This document shows positions 1 to 9,057 of a DNA stretch of 64,000 nt, in pieces. Position 1 is the first letter of the stretch, and each line of letters opens with the position of its first letter. This DNA comes from JAJEAD01 sp965221555 (GTDB lineage Bacteria > Pseudomonadota > Gammaproteobacteria > HK1). Below the pieces are notes generated by a model. It was not told where the DNA came from. It did not search any database and saw only the letters and a list, made by a program, of their open reading frames with translations. The DNA lies in NCBI GenBank assembly GCA_965221555.1, contig OZ244895.1:620001-684000 (forward strand), given 5' to 3'. A program made the translations under genes and the position numbers.

Positions 1-1033
1 GTACCACGACCCGATCCTTTTCGTCGCCGAAGGCGGTGGCGCGAAACCACTTGGCTCCGTCGGCCTCGTACACGTGGCCGACGCGGTCAAGCTCTTCGAT
101 GGCGCGCTCGACCCCGCCTGCCGCCTTCAGCTCGCCCTCGGAATACCAGCGGTCGAAGACGATTCCGAACTCCGCAAGATCCCGCCGCATCTCTTCCACC
201 ATCGCGTCGCGCACGCAGTCGAAGAGCTCGCGGTACCGTTGCGCACCCAGGGCTTCCTTCGCCCACGCGATCAGGGTGTCGAGACGCCGCTCCTCCGCCG
301 CCGCGTCACGGCCCTCCGGCGCTTTCGATCCCGGCGACGTCTCGCCCCCCGGGAACGGGTTCGCCTCGAGAGACGCGGCGAAGCGGTCTCCGTACTCCGC
401 TTCCAGGCTGGCGGCGATGTCGCGCAGATAGCCGCCCTGATAGCCCCGGGCGGGAAAGTCGATCACCGCACCCCCGCGCTCCAGGTAGCGCAGCCAGACG
501 CTGAGCGCCAGGGTGTCCATCTGCCGTCCGATGTCGTTCACGTAGTACTCGCGCTGCACATCGAAGCCGGCGGCTTCGAGCAGGTTCGCGAGCACCGCGC
601 CGAAGGCGGCGTTGCGCCCGTGGCCGACGTGCAGAGGTCCGGTGGGATTGGAGGAGACGAACTCCACCTGAATGCGGCTTCCCGCGCCCCGGCGGGAACG
701 CCCGTACGCCTCGCCCGCGGCCGCGACCTCGCGCACCACGCCCCGCAGGGCATCGGCGGACAGGTGGAAATTGACGAAGCCGGGTCCCGCGACCTCGACC
801 TTGCCGATCCGGGTGGTCTCCGACAGGCGCGCCGCCAGGCGCTCGGCGATATCGCGCGGTTTCCTGCGCAGCACCCGGGCGAGGCTGAGCGCTACCGGGG
901 TCGCGAAGTCGCCGTGACGGGGGTCGCGCGCGCGCTCCACCACGACACTCGGCATGCTCTCGAGGGCGAACTCCCCCTCGTCGCGTAACGCGCGCAGCGC
1001 GTCCTCGACGAGCTCTTGCACTTGCTGTTTCAA
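1..1033 (-). CDS. argS: Arginyl-tRNA synthetase, C-terminal part cut off by window edge
   Basis: Charges tRNA-Arg with arginine in the cytoplasm. About 344 N-terminal residues are present of roughly 580 expected; the gene runs off the left edge, so the KMSKS loop and anticodon-binding domain are not visible. Seen: an N-terminal additional domain (GPGFVNFHL near residue 85), then the class I signature NPTGPLHVGHGRNAA near residue 132, and further on DVQREYYVNDIGRQMD. The start is uncertain: TTG at 1033 (MKQQVQELVEDAL) has GGAGAG only about 2 nt upstream, and GTG at 1021 is the alternative. It lies downstream of priA on the same strand with a 132-bp gap that contains a mobile-repeat remnant. 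Identification is firm from the HIGH-type motif and the flanking sequence. Confidence 0.95.
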   Translation of the reverse strand, partial: MKQQVQELVEDALRALRDEGEFALESMPSVVVERARDPRHGDFATPVALSLARVLRRKPRDIAERLAARLSETTRIGKVEVAGPGFVNFHLSADALRGVVREVAAAGEAYGRSRRGAGSRIQVEFVSSNPTGPLHVGHGRNAAFGAVLANLLEAAGFDVQREYYVNDIGRQMDTLALSVWLRYLERGGAVIDFPARGYQGGYLRDIAASLEAEYGDRFAASLEANPFPGGETSPGSKAPEGRDAAAEERRLDTLIAWAKEALGAQRYRELFDCVRDAMVEEMRRDLAEFGIVFDRWYSEGELKAAGGVERAIEELDRVGHVYEADGAKWFRATAFGDEKDRVVV

Positions 1034-1088
1034 GACTCTCCGGCCACCGCGGCGGGGCTGCGTATTGTAGAGAGTTCGCAGCCGCTGG

Positions 1089-1160
1089 CCCGCAGTTTCT
1101 CACCGATTTCTCAACTGGCGGACGGCAATATGCTCGCGGTTGCGGACCGAAAGCGGCGCA
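1089..1160. repeat. Partial copy of the 176-bp palindromic element (MITE remnant)
   Basis: The stretch CCCGCAGTTTCTCACCGATT, then CGGACGGCAATATGCTCGCG, matches one end of the 176-bp element found intact at 12942-13117 and 23418-23593. After that the match jumps to an internal piece (GGACCGAAAG), as if the middle had been deleted. It sits in the argS-priA gap, ending just before the priA stop codon. I read it as a decayed insertion; no function is visible. Confidence 0.6.
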
Positions 1161-1165
1161 ATCCG

Positions 1166-3388
1166 TCACAGGATCTCGATGGGGTCGACGTCGAGGGACC
1201 AGCGCACGCGCCGGGCCGAGGGCAAGTCCTCGATCTCGGGCAGCCACGCGCCGAGAAATCCCTGCAACGAGCGGCGCCTCGCGGATTCCACCAGCACCTG
1301 GGCCCGGTGCCGGCCGGCCCGTCGCTCCATCAGGGCGGGGACCGGGCCGAGCAACGCGATGTGCGGCGAACGCGCCCGCTCTCCCGCGCGCCGCGCTTCC
1401 TGGAGGAAGGCCCGGGGCAACTCCGCGTTGGCGGACTCCGCGCGCAACAGCGCCATGCAGGTGTGGGGCGGCAGGCGCGCGGCCCGACGCTCTTCGAGCG
1501 CATCTTCGGCAAAGGAGCGATAACCCTTCCGGATCAGTTGGCGGAGCAGCGAGTTGTGGGGGTGGTGGGTCTGCACCAGCACCCGTCCCGGGCGCTCACC
1601 CCGCCCGCAGCGCCCGGCGACCTGCACCAGAAGCTGCGCCATGCGCTCGGTGGACCGGAAGTCCGCCCCGAAGAGCCCGCGGTCCGCGTCCAGGATCCCG
1701 ACCAGGGTCACGTTGGGAAAATGATGTCCCTTGGCGAGCATCTGGGTACCGACCAGTATGTCCACCGCGCCGGCGTGGACCCGTTCGAGAACGGCCTCCA
1801 GGGCGCCCCGCCGACGGGTACTGTCACGGTCCATGCGCGCCACCCGGGCGCCGGGATGGACGGTGCGCAGGTGATCCGCCACGCGCTGGGTGCCGAGACC
1901 GATGGCTCGAAGGTCCGCTCCCCCGCAGCCCGGACAGTGTCTCGGCGGCCGGGTCTGCGCATCGCAGTAGTGGCAGCGCATGAGTGCCGCTTCCCGGTGA
2001 TAGACGAGATGGGCGTCGCAGTGCCGGCACTCGGCGATCCATCCGCACTCGTGGCAGAGCAGCACCGGTGCGAAGCCTCGACGGTTGACGAACATCAAGG
2101 ACTGCTCGCCCCGTTCGAGGCGATGCCCGATGGCGGCGTGCATCGCGTCGCTCACCCCTTCCTCCAAGCGCTGGCCCCGCAGATCCAGCACGTCCACGCC
2201 GGGCATGCGCGCGCCGCCCGCCCGGCGGGGCAGGCGCAGGTCGGCGTAGCGACCGGCGACAACGTTGTGCACGCTCTCCAGGGACGGGGTGGCGGTCCCG
2301 AGCACCGCGGGCACTGCGAAGGTGCGCGCGAGCACCACCGCGAGGTCCCGGGCCGAGTAGCGAAAGCCCTCCGTCTGCTTGAAGGAGGGATCGTGCTCCT
2401 CGTCGACGATCACCAGGCCCGGGCGGCGAAGAGGCGCGAACACCGCCGAACGGGTGCCGATCAGCACCGATGCCTCCCCGTTGCGCGCCGCCATCCAGGC
2501 TCGCAGACGCTCTCGATCGCCAAGACCCGAGTGAAGCAGCGCGAGCGAGTTGCCGAGGCGGCGACGAAAGCGCGCCACCAACTGGGGACTCAGCGCGATC
2601 TCCGGAATCAGGACCAGCGTCTGGCGATCCGCCCGGATCATCTCCTCGATAAGCGACAGATACACCTCGGTCTTGCCGCTGCCGGTAACGCCGTCGAGAA
2701 GGAACACCCCGAAGCGGTCGAGCCCGCCGCTGATGCGCTCGACCGCCGCGCGCTGCGCGGAGTCGAGCGCGACCGGATGCGAGTGGGCGGCAAGGGCCGA
2801 GGCCGGCCTCTCCTCTCCGGGCTTCGGAGCGGGCTCCACGATCCCCTTCGCGACGAGTGTCCGCAGACTCCCCCGCCAGGAGCGCCCGGCCGCGGCCAGG
2901 GCGTCGGCGCCAAGGCCCTCGGGCGCTTCCTCGAGCAGGGCGAGGATCCGCTCCCGCACCGGCGCGCTTGTCGGCGATGCGGGCCGGGAGGCGCGCCCGG
3001 CCTCGGCGAGGCGCCATCGTTCGGGCCGCTCGGGGCCGGGCAGCCGGCCGCGCCGAAGCGAGGGGGGCAGCGTGCCGAGCAGCACCTCTCCCGGTGGATG
3101 GTGAAAGTAGTCCGCGGCCCAGCGCAAAAACTCCATGGTGGACGGGGGGAGCAGGGGCTCGGGGTCGATCACCTCGAGCACCGCCCGCAAGCGCTCGGCC
3201 GGCACGCTGGCCTCATCGCTCCACTCCACGGCGAGCCCGACCCGCACACTGCCGCCGAAGGGCACGCGCACCCGCGTGCCGGGTTCGAGATGAGCGTGCG
3301 CGGCGCCGGCCGGAGGCAGATAGTCGAAGAGGCGGCGCAACCGGGACGCCACCGCCACCCGGACTATTCGCGCGCCCGGATTCCGCAC
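1166..3388 (-). CDS. priA: Primosomal protein N' (replication restart helicase PriA)
   Basis: A 3'-to-5' superfamily 2 DNA helicase that recognises stalled forks and reloads the replisome. 740 residues, the usual length. Seen in order: N-terminal DNA-binding domain with FDYLPP and GTRVRVPFG near residues 20-45; Walker A GVTGSGKTEVYL near 235; DEEH box (VDEEHDPSFKQ) near 328; zinc-binding cysteines in CHECGWIAECRHCDAH and CHYCDAQTRPPRHCPGC near 444-487, between the helicase halves as in E. coli PriA; then GTQMLAKGHHFPNVTLV and QVAGRCGRGERPG. It follows mrcA on the same strand after 265 bp and precedes argS. I see no defect. The very long opposite-strand reading frame over it is a GC-rich shadow. 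Confidence 0.98.
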   Translation of the reverse strand: MRNPGARIVRVAVASRLRRLFDYLPPAGAAHAHLEPGTRVRVPFGGSVRVGLAVEWSDEASVPAERLRAVLEVIDPEPLLPPSTMEFLRWAADYFHHPPGEVLLGTLPPSLRRGRLPGPERPERWRLAEAGRASRPASPTSAPVRERILALLEEAPEGLGADALAAAGRSWRGSLRTLVAKGIVEPAPKPGEERPASALAAHSHPVALDSAQRAAVERISGGLDRFGVFLLDGVTGSGKTEVYLSLIEEMIRADRQTLVLIPEIALSPQLVARFRRRLGNSLALLHSGLGDRERLRAWMAARNGEASVLIGTRSAVFAPLRRPGLVIVDEEHDPSFKQTEGFRYSARDLAVVLARTFAVPAVLGTATPSLESVHNVVAGRYADLRLPRRAGGARMPGVDVLDLRGQRLEEGVSDAMHAAIGHRLERGEQSLMFVNRRGFAPVLLCHECGWIAECRHCDAHLVYHREAALMRCHYCDAQTRPPRHCPGCGGADLRAIGLGTQRVADHLRTVHPGARVARMDRDSTRRRGALEAVLERVHAGAVDILVGTQMLAKGHHFPNVTLVGILDADRGLFGADFRSTERMAQLLVQVAGRCGRGERPGRVLVQTHHPHNSLLRQLIRKGYRSFAEDALEERRAARLPPHTCMALLRAESANAELPRAFLQEARRAGERARSPHIALLGPVPALMERRAGRHRAQVLVESARRRSLQGFLGAWLPEIEDLPSARRVRWSLDVDPIEIL

Positions 3389-3653
3389 GTCGGAGCGATT
3401 CCGAATGCGCCAGGCACTCGCCCGACGAGATGCCGGTCGCGACAGCTCACCGGCTCACGGCTGCGCACGCGCATCGGCCGGCCTGGGCGACGGTGTCGAG
3501 CGAGAGTCGGGGGAGCGAGACACTGATATCCAGACACGCCGGCGGGAAGTGACTCGGCAACGCCCTTGCCCCGGCCGATATCCGCACGCCCTCGTCTGCG
3601 TTTCGTGAATCAGTGAGTTGCCGCGGCGGGAGGGGAGAAGGGCTGGCCATTCC
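3389..3653. other. Intergenic priA-mrcA, nothing recognisable
   Basis: 265 bp between two minus-strand genes. I found no conserved protein, no clear hairpin followed by a T-run, no tRNA fold and no copy of the palindromic element. The promoter of priA is presumably here, but no hexamer pair stands out. Confidence 0.5.
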
Positions 3654-6074
3654 TCAGAAGAGACGCTCCGCGACGCCGCCGTCGCCGGATGAGGCATGCG
3701 CGACTCCGGAGGTGGAAGCCGGCGCCCGAGCGGGGGCGTTCTCGGCGCGGAAGGTCTCGAAGATCGCCGCCGCATCGCCGGCGAGCGCCGCTTTCCCCGA
3801 TTCCGGGTCGATGCGCATCGTCACCATGCCCTCCGGGCGCTCGAGGAGCTCCTCCGGCACGCCATCGAGCGCGGAGCGCATGAACTCGATCCACATCGGC
3901 AATGCGGCCTTCGACCCCGCCTCACGGTTTCCCAGCGTCTGGTGCCCGTCGAATCCGACCCATGCGGTGGCGACGAGTCGAGGGGTGAAGCCAGCGAACC
4001 ACGCGTCCCGGAAGTCGTTCGTCGTGCCGGTCTTGCCGGCCAGGTCCTCGCGCCCGAGCTCGAGCGCGCGCCGGCCCGTTCCCTGGCGAACCACGTCGCG
4101 CATCATGGACTGCATCAGCCATGCATTGCGCGCATCCACGCGGCGCGGCGCGGGGCGCACTGGAGAGGAGGTGTCCGGGTCGACGGACAAGACCCGCGAG
4201 ACCGGCGCTTGGCTTGCGACCGCCGCGCCATCGCACTTCCGACAGACCCGCAGCGGCTGCGCCTGCCGCACCAGGCTCCCATCAGCCTCTTCGATACGCT
4301 CGATCAGGTAGGGCTCGACCTGGTACCCGCCGTTGGCGATCACGGCATATCCGGTCGAGAGCTCGAGCGGGGTGACCTCACCGCTGCCTACCGCCAGAGA
4401 CAGGTTGGCGGGCAGGCGGTCGATGTCGAGACCGAAACGCGCGAGATGCTCGAGCGCGCGTTCGATGCCAATGGACTTGAGCAGCCGGATCGAGACCAGG
4501 TTCCGGGACTTGTACAGGGCGACGCGCATGCGGGTCGGGCCGAAGAATCTCCCGCTGTAATTCTCGGGTCTCCATACGTCTTCCAGCCCGTGGTCCTCGA
4601 ACACCACCGGGGCATCGTTGATGAAGCTCGCGGGCGTGAAGCCCTGTTGCAGCGCGGCCGAGTAGATGAAGGGCTTGAAGCTGGAGCCGGGCTGGCGCAT
4701 CGCCTGCGTGACCCGGTTGAACTTGCTGCGGTAGTAGTCGAATCCACCGGCAAGAGCGACGATCGCGCCATCCGCCGCGTCCAGGGCGACGAATGCTCCC
4801 TGGACCTCCGGCACCTGCGCCATCACCCAGCCCTCCTCGGTGAGCTGCACCCGGATCACGTCGCCCACCCGCACCACATCGGAGGGTTTTTCGGGCGCGG
4901 ATCCGCGCCGGTTCACGTCGATGTAGGGTCGGGCCCACGCGAGCACCGCCCACGGCAGCTCGACCTCTCCGAAGCCCCGGGCATGGGCGAGCACGAAGTC
5001 GTCGTCGACGTCGAGAACCAGGGCCGGCGGCAGCCCTCCCACCACCGGGATGCCGGAGAGCAGCTCCTCGTTGCGCTCGGGAGTTCCGCCGACTTCTTCC
5101 CGGTGCAGCTCCGCGCCCCGGTAGCCGTGCCGACGATCGTATTCCAGGAGCCCCGTGCGCAGCGCGGCATTGGCGGCGCTCTGGCGGGCGCTGTCGATGG
5201 TCGTGTAGACGCGGTAGCCGCCCACGTAGACTTGTTCGCCCAACTCTTCCTCGAGCGTGGCACGCACCATCTCGGCCGCATAGGGAGCCTCCACCTCCAC
5301 CTTGAGACCGTGCCGCCTCGCGCTGACCGGCGCGGCGACCGCGACGGCGTACGCATCGGCATCGATGAAGCCGAGCTCGCGCATACGCCCGAGCACGTAG
5401 TCCCGGCGGGCCAGCGCACGCTGCGCATTCACGATGGGATTGAAGCGCGAAGGCGCCTTGGGCAGCCCGGCGAGCATCGCGACCTGGGCGAGGTTCAACT
5501 CATCGAGGGACCGGCCGTAGTAGAACTCGCTCGCCGCGCCCACCCCGTAGGTACGGTGGCCGAAGAAGATCTTGTTGAAGTAGAGCTCGAGAATCTCCTC
5601 CTTGCTCAGACGCCGCTCGATCTTCAGGGCGAGCAGGATCTCCTTGGCCTTGCGTTCGTAGGTCTTCTCCCGGCCGAGAAAGAAGTTCCGGGCCACCTGC
5701 ATCGTCACCGTGCTGCCCCCCGGGCCCTTCTCCCCGGTACGGACCAGGTACGCCACCGCGCGCACGAGTCCCCGCCAGTCGACGCCGGGATGCTGAAAGA
5801 AACGCTCGTCCTCCGCGGCGATCACCGCCTGAACCATCGCCGGCGGAACCTCGTCCAGACGCAGCGGCACTCGGCGCTTCTCGCCGAATTCCGCCATGAG
5901 ACGTCCATCGCGAGTATAGACCCGCATGGGCGTCTGGAGCTGCACGTCCTGCAACACGTCGATCGACGGGAGATCCGGCGAGTACAGCCACACCACGAAA
6001 GCGAACGTGGCCGCGCCCAGCACCGTCGTCGCGAGCCCGAGCAGGAACAGGAGCTTGAAGACACGCTTCAACAC
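3654..6074 (-). CDS. mrcA: Penicillin-binding protein 1A, bifunctional glycosyltransferase/transpeptidase
   Basis: Polymerises lipid II into glycan strands and cross-links peptides at the inner membrane. 806 residues. Seen: one N-terminal membrane anchor (LFLLGLATTVLGAATFAFVV, residues 9-28); GT51 glycosyltransferase domain with EDERFFQHPGVDW near 92, GGSTVTMQVARNFFLGREK and KEEILELYFNKIFFGHRTYG; a linker/OB-like region; then transpeptidase motifs PGSSFKPF (catalytic Ser near 462), SLAVGSGEVTPLELS and KTGTTNDFRDAWFAG near 681. The C-terminal tail is short and Ala/Glu-rich. Its start is 99 bp from the divergent aroK. In many gammaproteobacteria pilMNOPQ sits between these genes; here it is absent. 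Confidence 0.97.
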   Translation of the reverse strand: MLKRVFKLLFLLGLATTVLGAATFAFVVWLYSPDLPSIDVLQDVQLQTPMRVYTRDGRLMAEFGEKRRVPLRLDEVPPAMVQAVIAAEDERFFQHPGVDWRGLVRAVAYLVRTGEKGPGGSTVTMQVARNFFLGREKTYERKAKEILLALKIERRLSKEEILELYFNKIFFGHRTYGVGAASEFYYGRSLDELNLAQVAMLAGLPKAPSRFNPIVNAQRALARRDYVLGRMRELGFIDADAYAVAVAAPVSARRHGLKVEVEAPYAAEMVRATLEEELGEQVYVGGYRVYTTIDSARQSAANAALRTGLLEYDRRHGYRGAELHREEVGGTPERNEELLSGIPVVGGLPPALVLDVDDDFVLAHARGFGEVELPWAVLAWARPYIDVNRRGSAPEKPSDVVRVGDVIRVQLTEEGWVMAQVPEVQGAFVALDAADGAIVALAGGFDYYRSKFNRVTQAMRQPGSSFKPFIYSAALQQGFTPASFINDAPVVFEDHGLEDVWRPENYSGRFFGPTRMRVALYKSRNLVSIRLLKSIGIERALEHLARFGLDIDRLPANLSLAVGSGEVTPLELSTGYAVIANGGYQVEPYLIERIEEADGSLVRQAQPLRVCRKCDGAAVASQAPVSRVLSVDPDTSSPVRPAPRRVDARNAWLMQSMMRDVVRQGTGRRALELGREDLAGKTGTTNDFRDAWFAGFTPRLVATAWVGFDGHQTLGNREAGSKAALPMWIEFMRSALDGVPEELLERPEGMVTMRIDPESGKAALAGDAAAIFETFRAENAPARAPASTSGVAHASSGDGGVAERLF

Positions 6075-6173
6075 GGACTAAAGGTCTCCAACCCCGAATG
6101 TATTCATGAAACTCGAGCCATCCGTCATCCGGTCAAGGGTATCGGCTGCTCGGACTCTCGGAAAGGACGGACA

Positions 6174-6776
6174 ATGCGCGCCTGCGACCCGTTGGGTATA
6201 GTTTATCGCTTCGACGAGGCGCCCATCGCATCCTCGCCGGGACTTCGCAGCCAGCAGTTGACCTCCCCCAAGAACATATTCCTCATCGGCCCGATGGGGG
6301 CGGGCAAGACTACGGTGGGGCGCCGGCTCGCCAAGTCCCTCGGCAAGCAGTTCCTGGACTGCGATCGGGAGCTGGAAGAGCGCACTGGGGCGTCGATTTC
6401 GCTCATCTTCGAACTGGAGGGCGAAGAGGGTTTCCGCCGGCGCGAACGCGACATGCTCGACGATCTGACATCACGCGGCGGCATCGTGCTCGCCACCGGA
6501 GGGGGCGCGGTGCTCGACCCGGACAATCGGACGCGTCTTCGTTCACGGGGATATGCGATCTACCTCGATGTTCCCCTCGACCTGCTCGCTGAACGCACGA
6601 GCCGGGACCGTACCCGCCCCCTGCTCGACACCCCCGATCCCCGCGCCACGCTCGAGAGGATCCTGAGCGAGCGCGACCCACTTTACCGGCAGGTCGCCGA
6701 CCTCGTGGTCACGACCCGGCACGGCACCGCGAAGCATGTCGTACGAGAGATCGTCAAACACCTTGCCCTCATCTGA
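6174..6776 (+). CDS. aroK: Shikimate kinase
   Basis: Phosphorylates shikimate at the 3-hydroxyl with ATP, step five of the chorismate pathway. 200 residues from ATG 6174, which has a good ribosome site (AAGGACGG, spacing about 5-7). The family usually has about 173 residues beginning near SPKNIFLIGPMGAGKTTVG; an in-frame TTG at 6258 would give that shorter form, so the first 28 residues may be an extension. Seen: Walker A GPMGAGKTTVGRR near 40, DCDRELEERTG, the FRRRE substrate-binding segment and the GGGAV loop near 107. The 3' end overlaps aroB by 41 bp, which implies coupled expression. Confidence 0.96.
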   Translation: MRACDPLGIVYRFDEAPIASSPGLRSQQLTSPKNIFLIGPMGAGKTTVGRRLAKSLGKQFLDCDRELEERTGASISLIFELEGEEGFRRRERDMLDDLTSRGGIVLATGGGAVLDPDNRTRLRSRGYAIYLDVPLDLLAERTSRDRTRPLLDTPDPRATLERILSERDPLYRQVADLVVTTRHGTAKHVVREIVKHLALI

Positions 6777-7851
6777 GCCGCTTGAGGTCCGCCTGGGAAG
6801 GCGCAGCTATCCGATTCACATCGGTCATGGGCTGCTTGGCAATGGCGAGCTGCTGGCGCCCTTCGTCCAAGACCGTCAGGTGATGGTGGTTACCAGCGAG
6901 ACGGTCGCGCCGCTCTATCTGGACCTCCTGATCGACAACCTCGCATCGCCAAGGCGCGAGCGGTTGGTTCTCGACGACGGGGAGGCGCACAAGACGCTCG
7001 AGACTTTCGGGCGCGTCATTGATCGTCTCCTCGGCGCGGGCTTCTCGCGCGACTGCGTGGTGGTGGCGCTGGGCGGCGGAGTGGTGGGCGACATCGCGGG
7101 CTTCGTGGCCGGCTGCTACCAGCGCGGAGTCTCTTTCGTCCAGGTACCCACCACCCTCCTCGCCCAGGTCGATTCCTCGGTCGGAGGGAAGACGGGCGTG
7201 AACCACCCCCTCGGCAAGAACATGATCGGCGTGTTCCATCAGCCCGTTTGCGTACTCGCCGACATGGCCACGCTCCACACGCTGCCCGTCGGCGAGCTCC
7301 GGGCCGGCCTCGCGGAAGTCGTGAAGTACGCACTGATCGACGATCCGCTCTTCTTCGCCTGGCTGGAGGAGCACGCGGGCGCGCTGCTCGCGAGGGATGA
7401 CGAGGCGATGGCGCACGCGGTCCGGCGATGTTGCGAGATCAAGGCGGAAATCGTGGCCCAGGACGAGAGAGAAGGCGGGACCCGGTCGCTGCTGAACCTC
7501 GGACACACCTTCGGGCACGCCATCGAGGCCGGACTCGGCTATGGAAGCTGGCGGCACGGAGAAGCGGTGGCGGCGGGGGTCTGCGCGGCGGCGCACCTGT
7601 CCTGGCGCCTGGGCTGGGTCTCCGAGGCGGAGCGGGAGAGGGTCGACGGGCTCTTCGCGCGTCTTGGCCTTCCCACGAGAATACCGCGTGCACTGTCGCC
7701 GGAACGGATGCTCGAGCTGATGGCGCGCGACAAGAAGGTGCAACAGGAGCGCCTTCGCCTGATTCTGCTCCGTTCGCTGGGGAACAGCCGGATCTCGAGC
7801 GACTTCGATCCGGTCCTGCTGCGGGATACCCTCGCCGAGTGCCGCGGCTGA
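6736..7851 (+). CDS. aroB: 3-dehydroquinate synthase
   Basis: Converts DAHP to 3-dehydroquinate using NAD and a divalent metal, step two of the shikimate pathway. 371 residues, slightly long at the N-terminus because ATG 6736 lies inside aroK. Seen: DDGEAHKTLET near 82; GGGVVGDIAGFVAGCYQRG near 113; PTTLLAQVDSSVGGKTGVNH; metal-ligand segments LAEVVKYALI, NLGHTFGHAIE and WRHGEAVAAG. It ends with TGA at 7849, and the same reading frame continues straight into the dgt coding sequence with no canonical start codon between them (see findings). Confidence 0.97.
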   Translation: MSYERSSNTLPSSEPLEVRLGRRSYPIHIGHGLLGNGELLAPFVQDRQVMVVTSETVAPLYLDLLIDNLASPRRERLVLDDGEAHKTLETFGRVIDRLLGAGFSRDCVVVALGGGVVGDIAGFVAGCYQRGVSFVQVPTTLLAQVDSSVGGKTGVNHPLGKNMIGVFHQPVCVLADMATLHTLPVGELRAGLAEVVKYALIDDPLFFAWLEEHAGALLARDDEAMAHAVRRCCEIKAEIVAQDEREGGTRSLLNLGHTFGHAIEAGLGYGSWRHGEAVAAGVCAAAHLSWRLGWVSEAERERVDGLFARLGLPTRIPRALSPERMLELMARDKKVQQERLRLILLRSLGNSRISSDFDPVLLRDTLAECRG

Positions 7852-7869
7852 GCGTGCGAGAAGTCCGCC

Positions 7870-9057
7870 ATCTCCCGCCCGCCCCTTCCTCCCTTCACGC
7901 TTGCCCCTTACGCGGCGAGCGAAGCGAACACCCGAGGCCGGCGCTACCCGGAAGCGGAGGCTCGCTATCGGGGAGCGTTCCAGCGGGATCGGGACCGAAT
8001 CATTCACTCGGGGGCGTTTCGCCGCCTCGAATACAAGACCCAGGTGTTCGTGAACCATGAAGGCGACATGTTCCGCACCCGGCTCACCCATTCGCTCGAA
8101 GTCGCCCAGATCGCACGCAGCGTGGCGCGCGCGCTCGGCCTTAACGAGGACCTCACCGAAGCGATCGCACTGGCGCACGACCTCGGGCATACCCCCTTCG
8201 GACACGCCGGGCAGTTCGCCCTCAACGAACGCATGGCGCCCTACGGCGGCTTCGAGCACAACCTCCAGTCGCTGCGCGTGGTGGATTTCCTGGAAGAACG
8301 CTATCCGGAGTTTCCGGGCCTCAACCTGACATTCGAGACCCGAGAAGGCATCCTCAAGCATTGTGCACGCCGCCACGTCGCCGAGCTCGGGGCGGTAGCG
8401 GAGCGCTTCCGCGATGGCGGACAACCCTCACTGGAAGCGCAGGTTGCGAATCTGGCCGACGAGGTCGCCTACAATTCTCACGATCTCGATGACGGCCTCC
8501 GATCCGGGCTCGTCGCGGTCGAGGATCTGCTCGAGCTGGAGGCTTTTTCCGCACCCTATGCGGACGTGAGGCGGCGTTGGGCCGATCTCCCGACCCGGCG
8601 AGTAATCCACGAGGTGGTAAGGCGCATGATCGACGCACAAGCTACCGACCTCATCGAGACCAGCCGCGAGCGCATCGATGAATCCGCGCCGCGGGGCATC
8701 GAAGATGTTCGCGCCGCAAGCCACCCCATGATCGCGCTCAGCAACGCCTTCAGGACCCGACACCTGCGCATGAAGCGCTTCCTGCGACGCCATCTCTACC
8801 GCCACGAACGGGTGCGGTCCATGACCATGGAGGCCGAGCGGGTGATTCGAGGCCTCTTCGACGCACTGATTGGAGACCTGAACGCGCTGCCCGCGCACAC
8901 GCGGAGCCAGGTCTCGGCGCTGGAAGGCCGCGAAGGGCTGGCGGGGAGAGCGAGAGGAATCGCCGACTACATCGCCGGCATGACGGACCGCTACGCCCTC
9001 TCGGAGCATGCCCGCATCTGCGCGCCGACGGCCCCGGGGCCGCACCCGGACCCATGA
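7870..9057 (+). CDS. dgt: Deoxyguanosinetriphosphate triphosphohydrolase-like protein (start unclear)
   Basis: HD-domain phosphohydrolase that removes triphosphate from dNTPs, of the dGTPase-like type. Seen: LAPYAASEANTRGRRYPE, FQRDRDRIIHSGAFRRLEYK, HSLEVAQIARSVARAL, the HD motif AHDLGHTPFGHAG, and DEVAYNSHDLDDGL. Homology requires translation from at least about 7900, yet between the aroB stop (7851) and GTG 8044 the frame contains no ATG, GTG or TTG. GTG 8044 lies inside the conserved block and would remove the first HD helix. Non-standard candidates are ATC 7870 and ACG 7897; a 1-bp error that puts GTG 7854 in frame is equally possible. I give 7870 as a working start. The stop overlaps the next gene as ATGA. 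Confidence 0.85.
   Translation: MSRPPLPPFTLAPYAASEANTRGRRYPEAEARYRGAFQRDRDRIIHSGAFRRLEYKTQVFVNHEGDMFRTRLTHSLEVAQIARSVARALGLNEDLTEAIALAHDLGHTPFGHAGQFALNERMAPYGGFEHNLQSLRVVDFLEERYPEFPGLNLTFETREGILKHCARRHVAELGAVAERFRDGGQPSLEAQVANLADEVAYNSHDLDDGLRSGLVAVEDLLELEAFSAPYADVRRRWADLPTRRVIHEVVRRMIDAQATDLIETSRERIDESAPRGIEDVRAASHPMIALSNAFRTRHLRMKRFLRRHLYRHERVRSMTMEAERVIRGLFDALIGDLNALPAHTRSQVSALEGREGLAGRARGIADYIAGMTDRYALSEHARICAPTAPGPHPDP

Noticed and set aside
1016..3526. 836-residue plus-strand frame opposite priA
   Set aside because: Antisense shadow of a GC-rich gene: no known motif, and priA on the other strand is complete and conserved.
3696..6173. Plus-strand frame opposite mrcA running into aroK
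   Set aside because: Only the part from 6174 is shikimate kinase; the rest mirrors mrcA and shows no family features.
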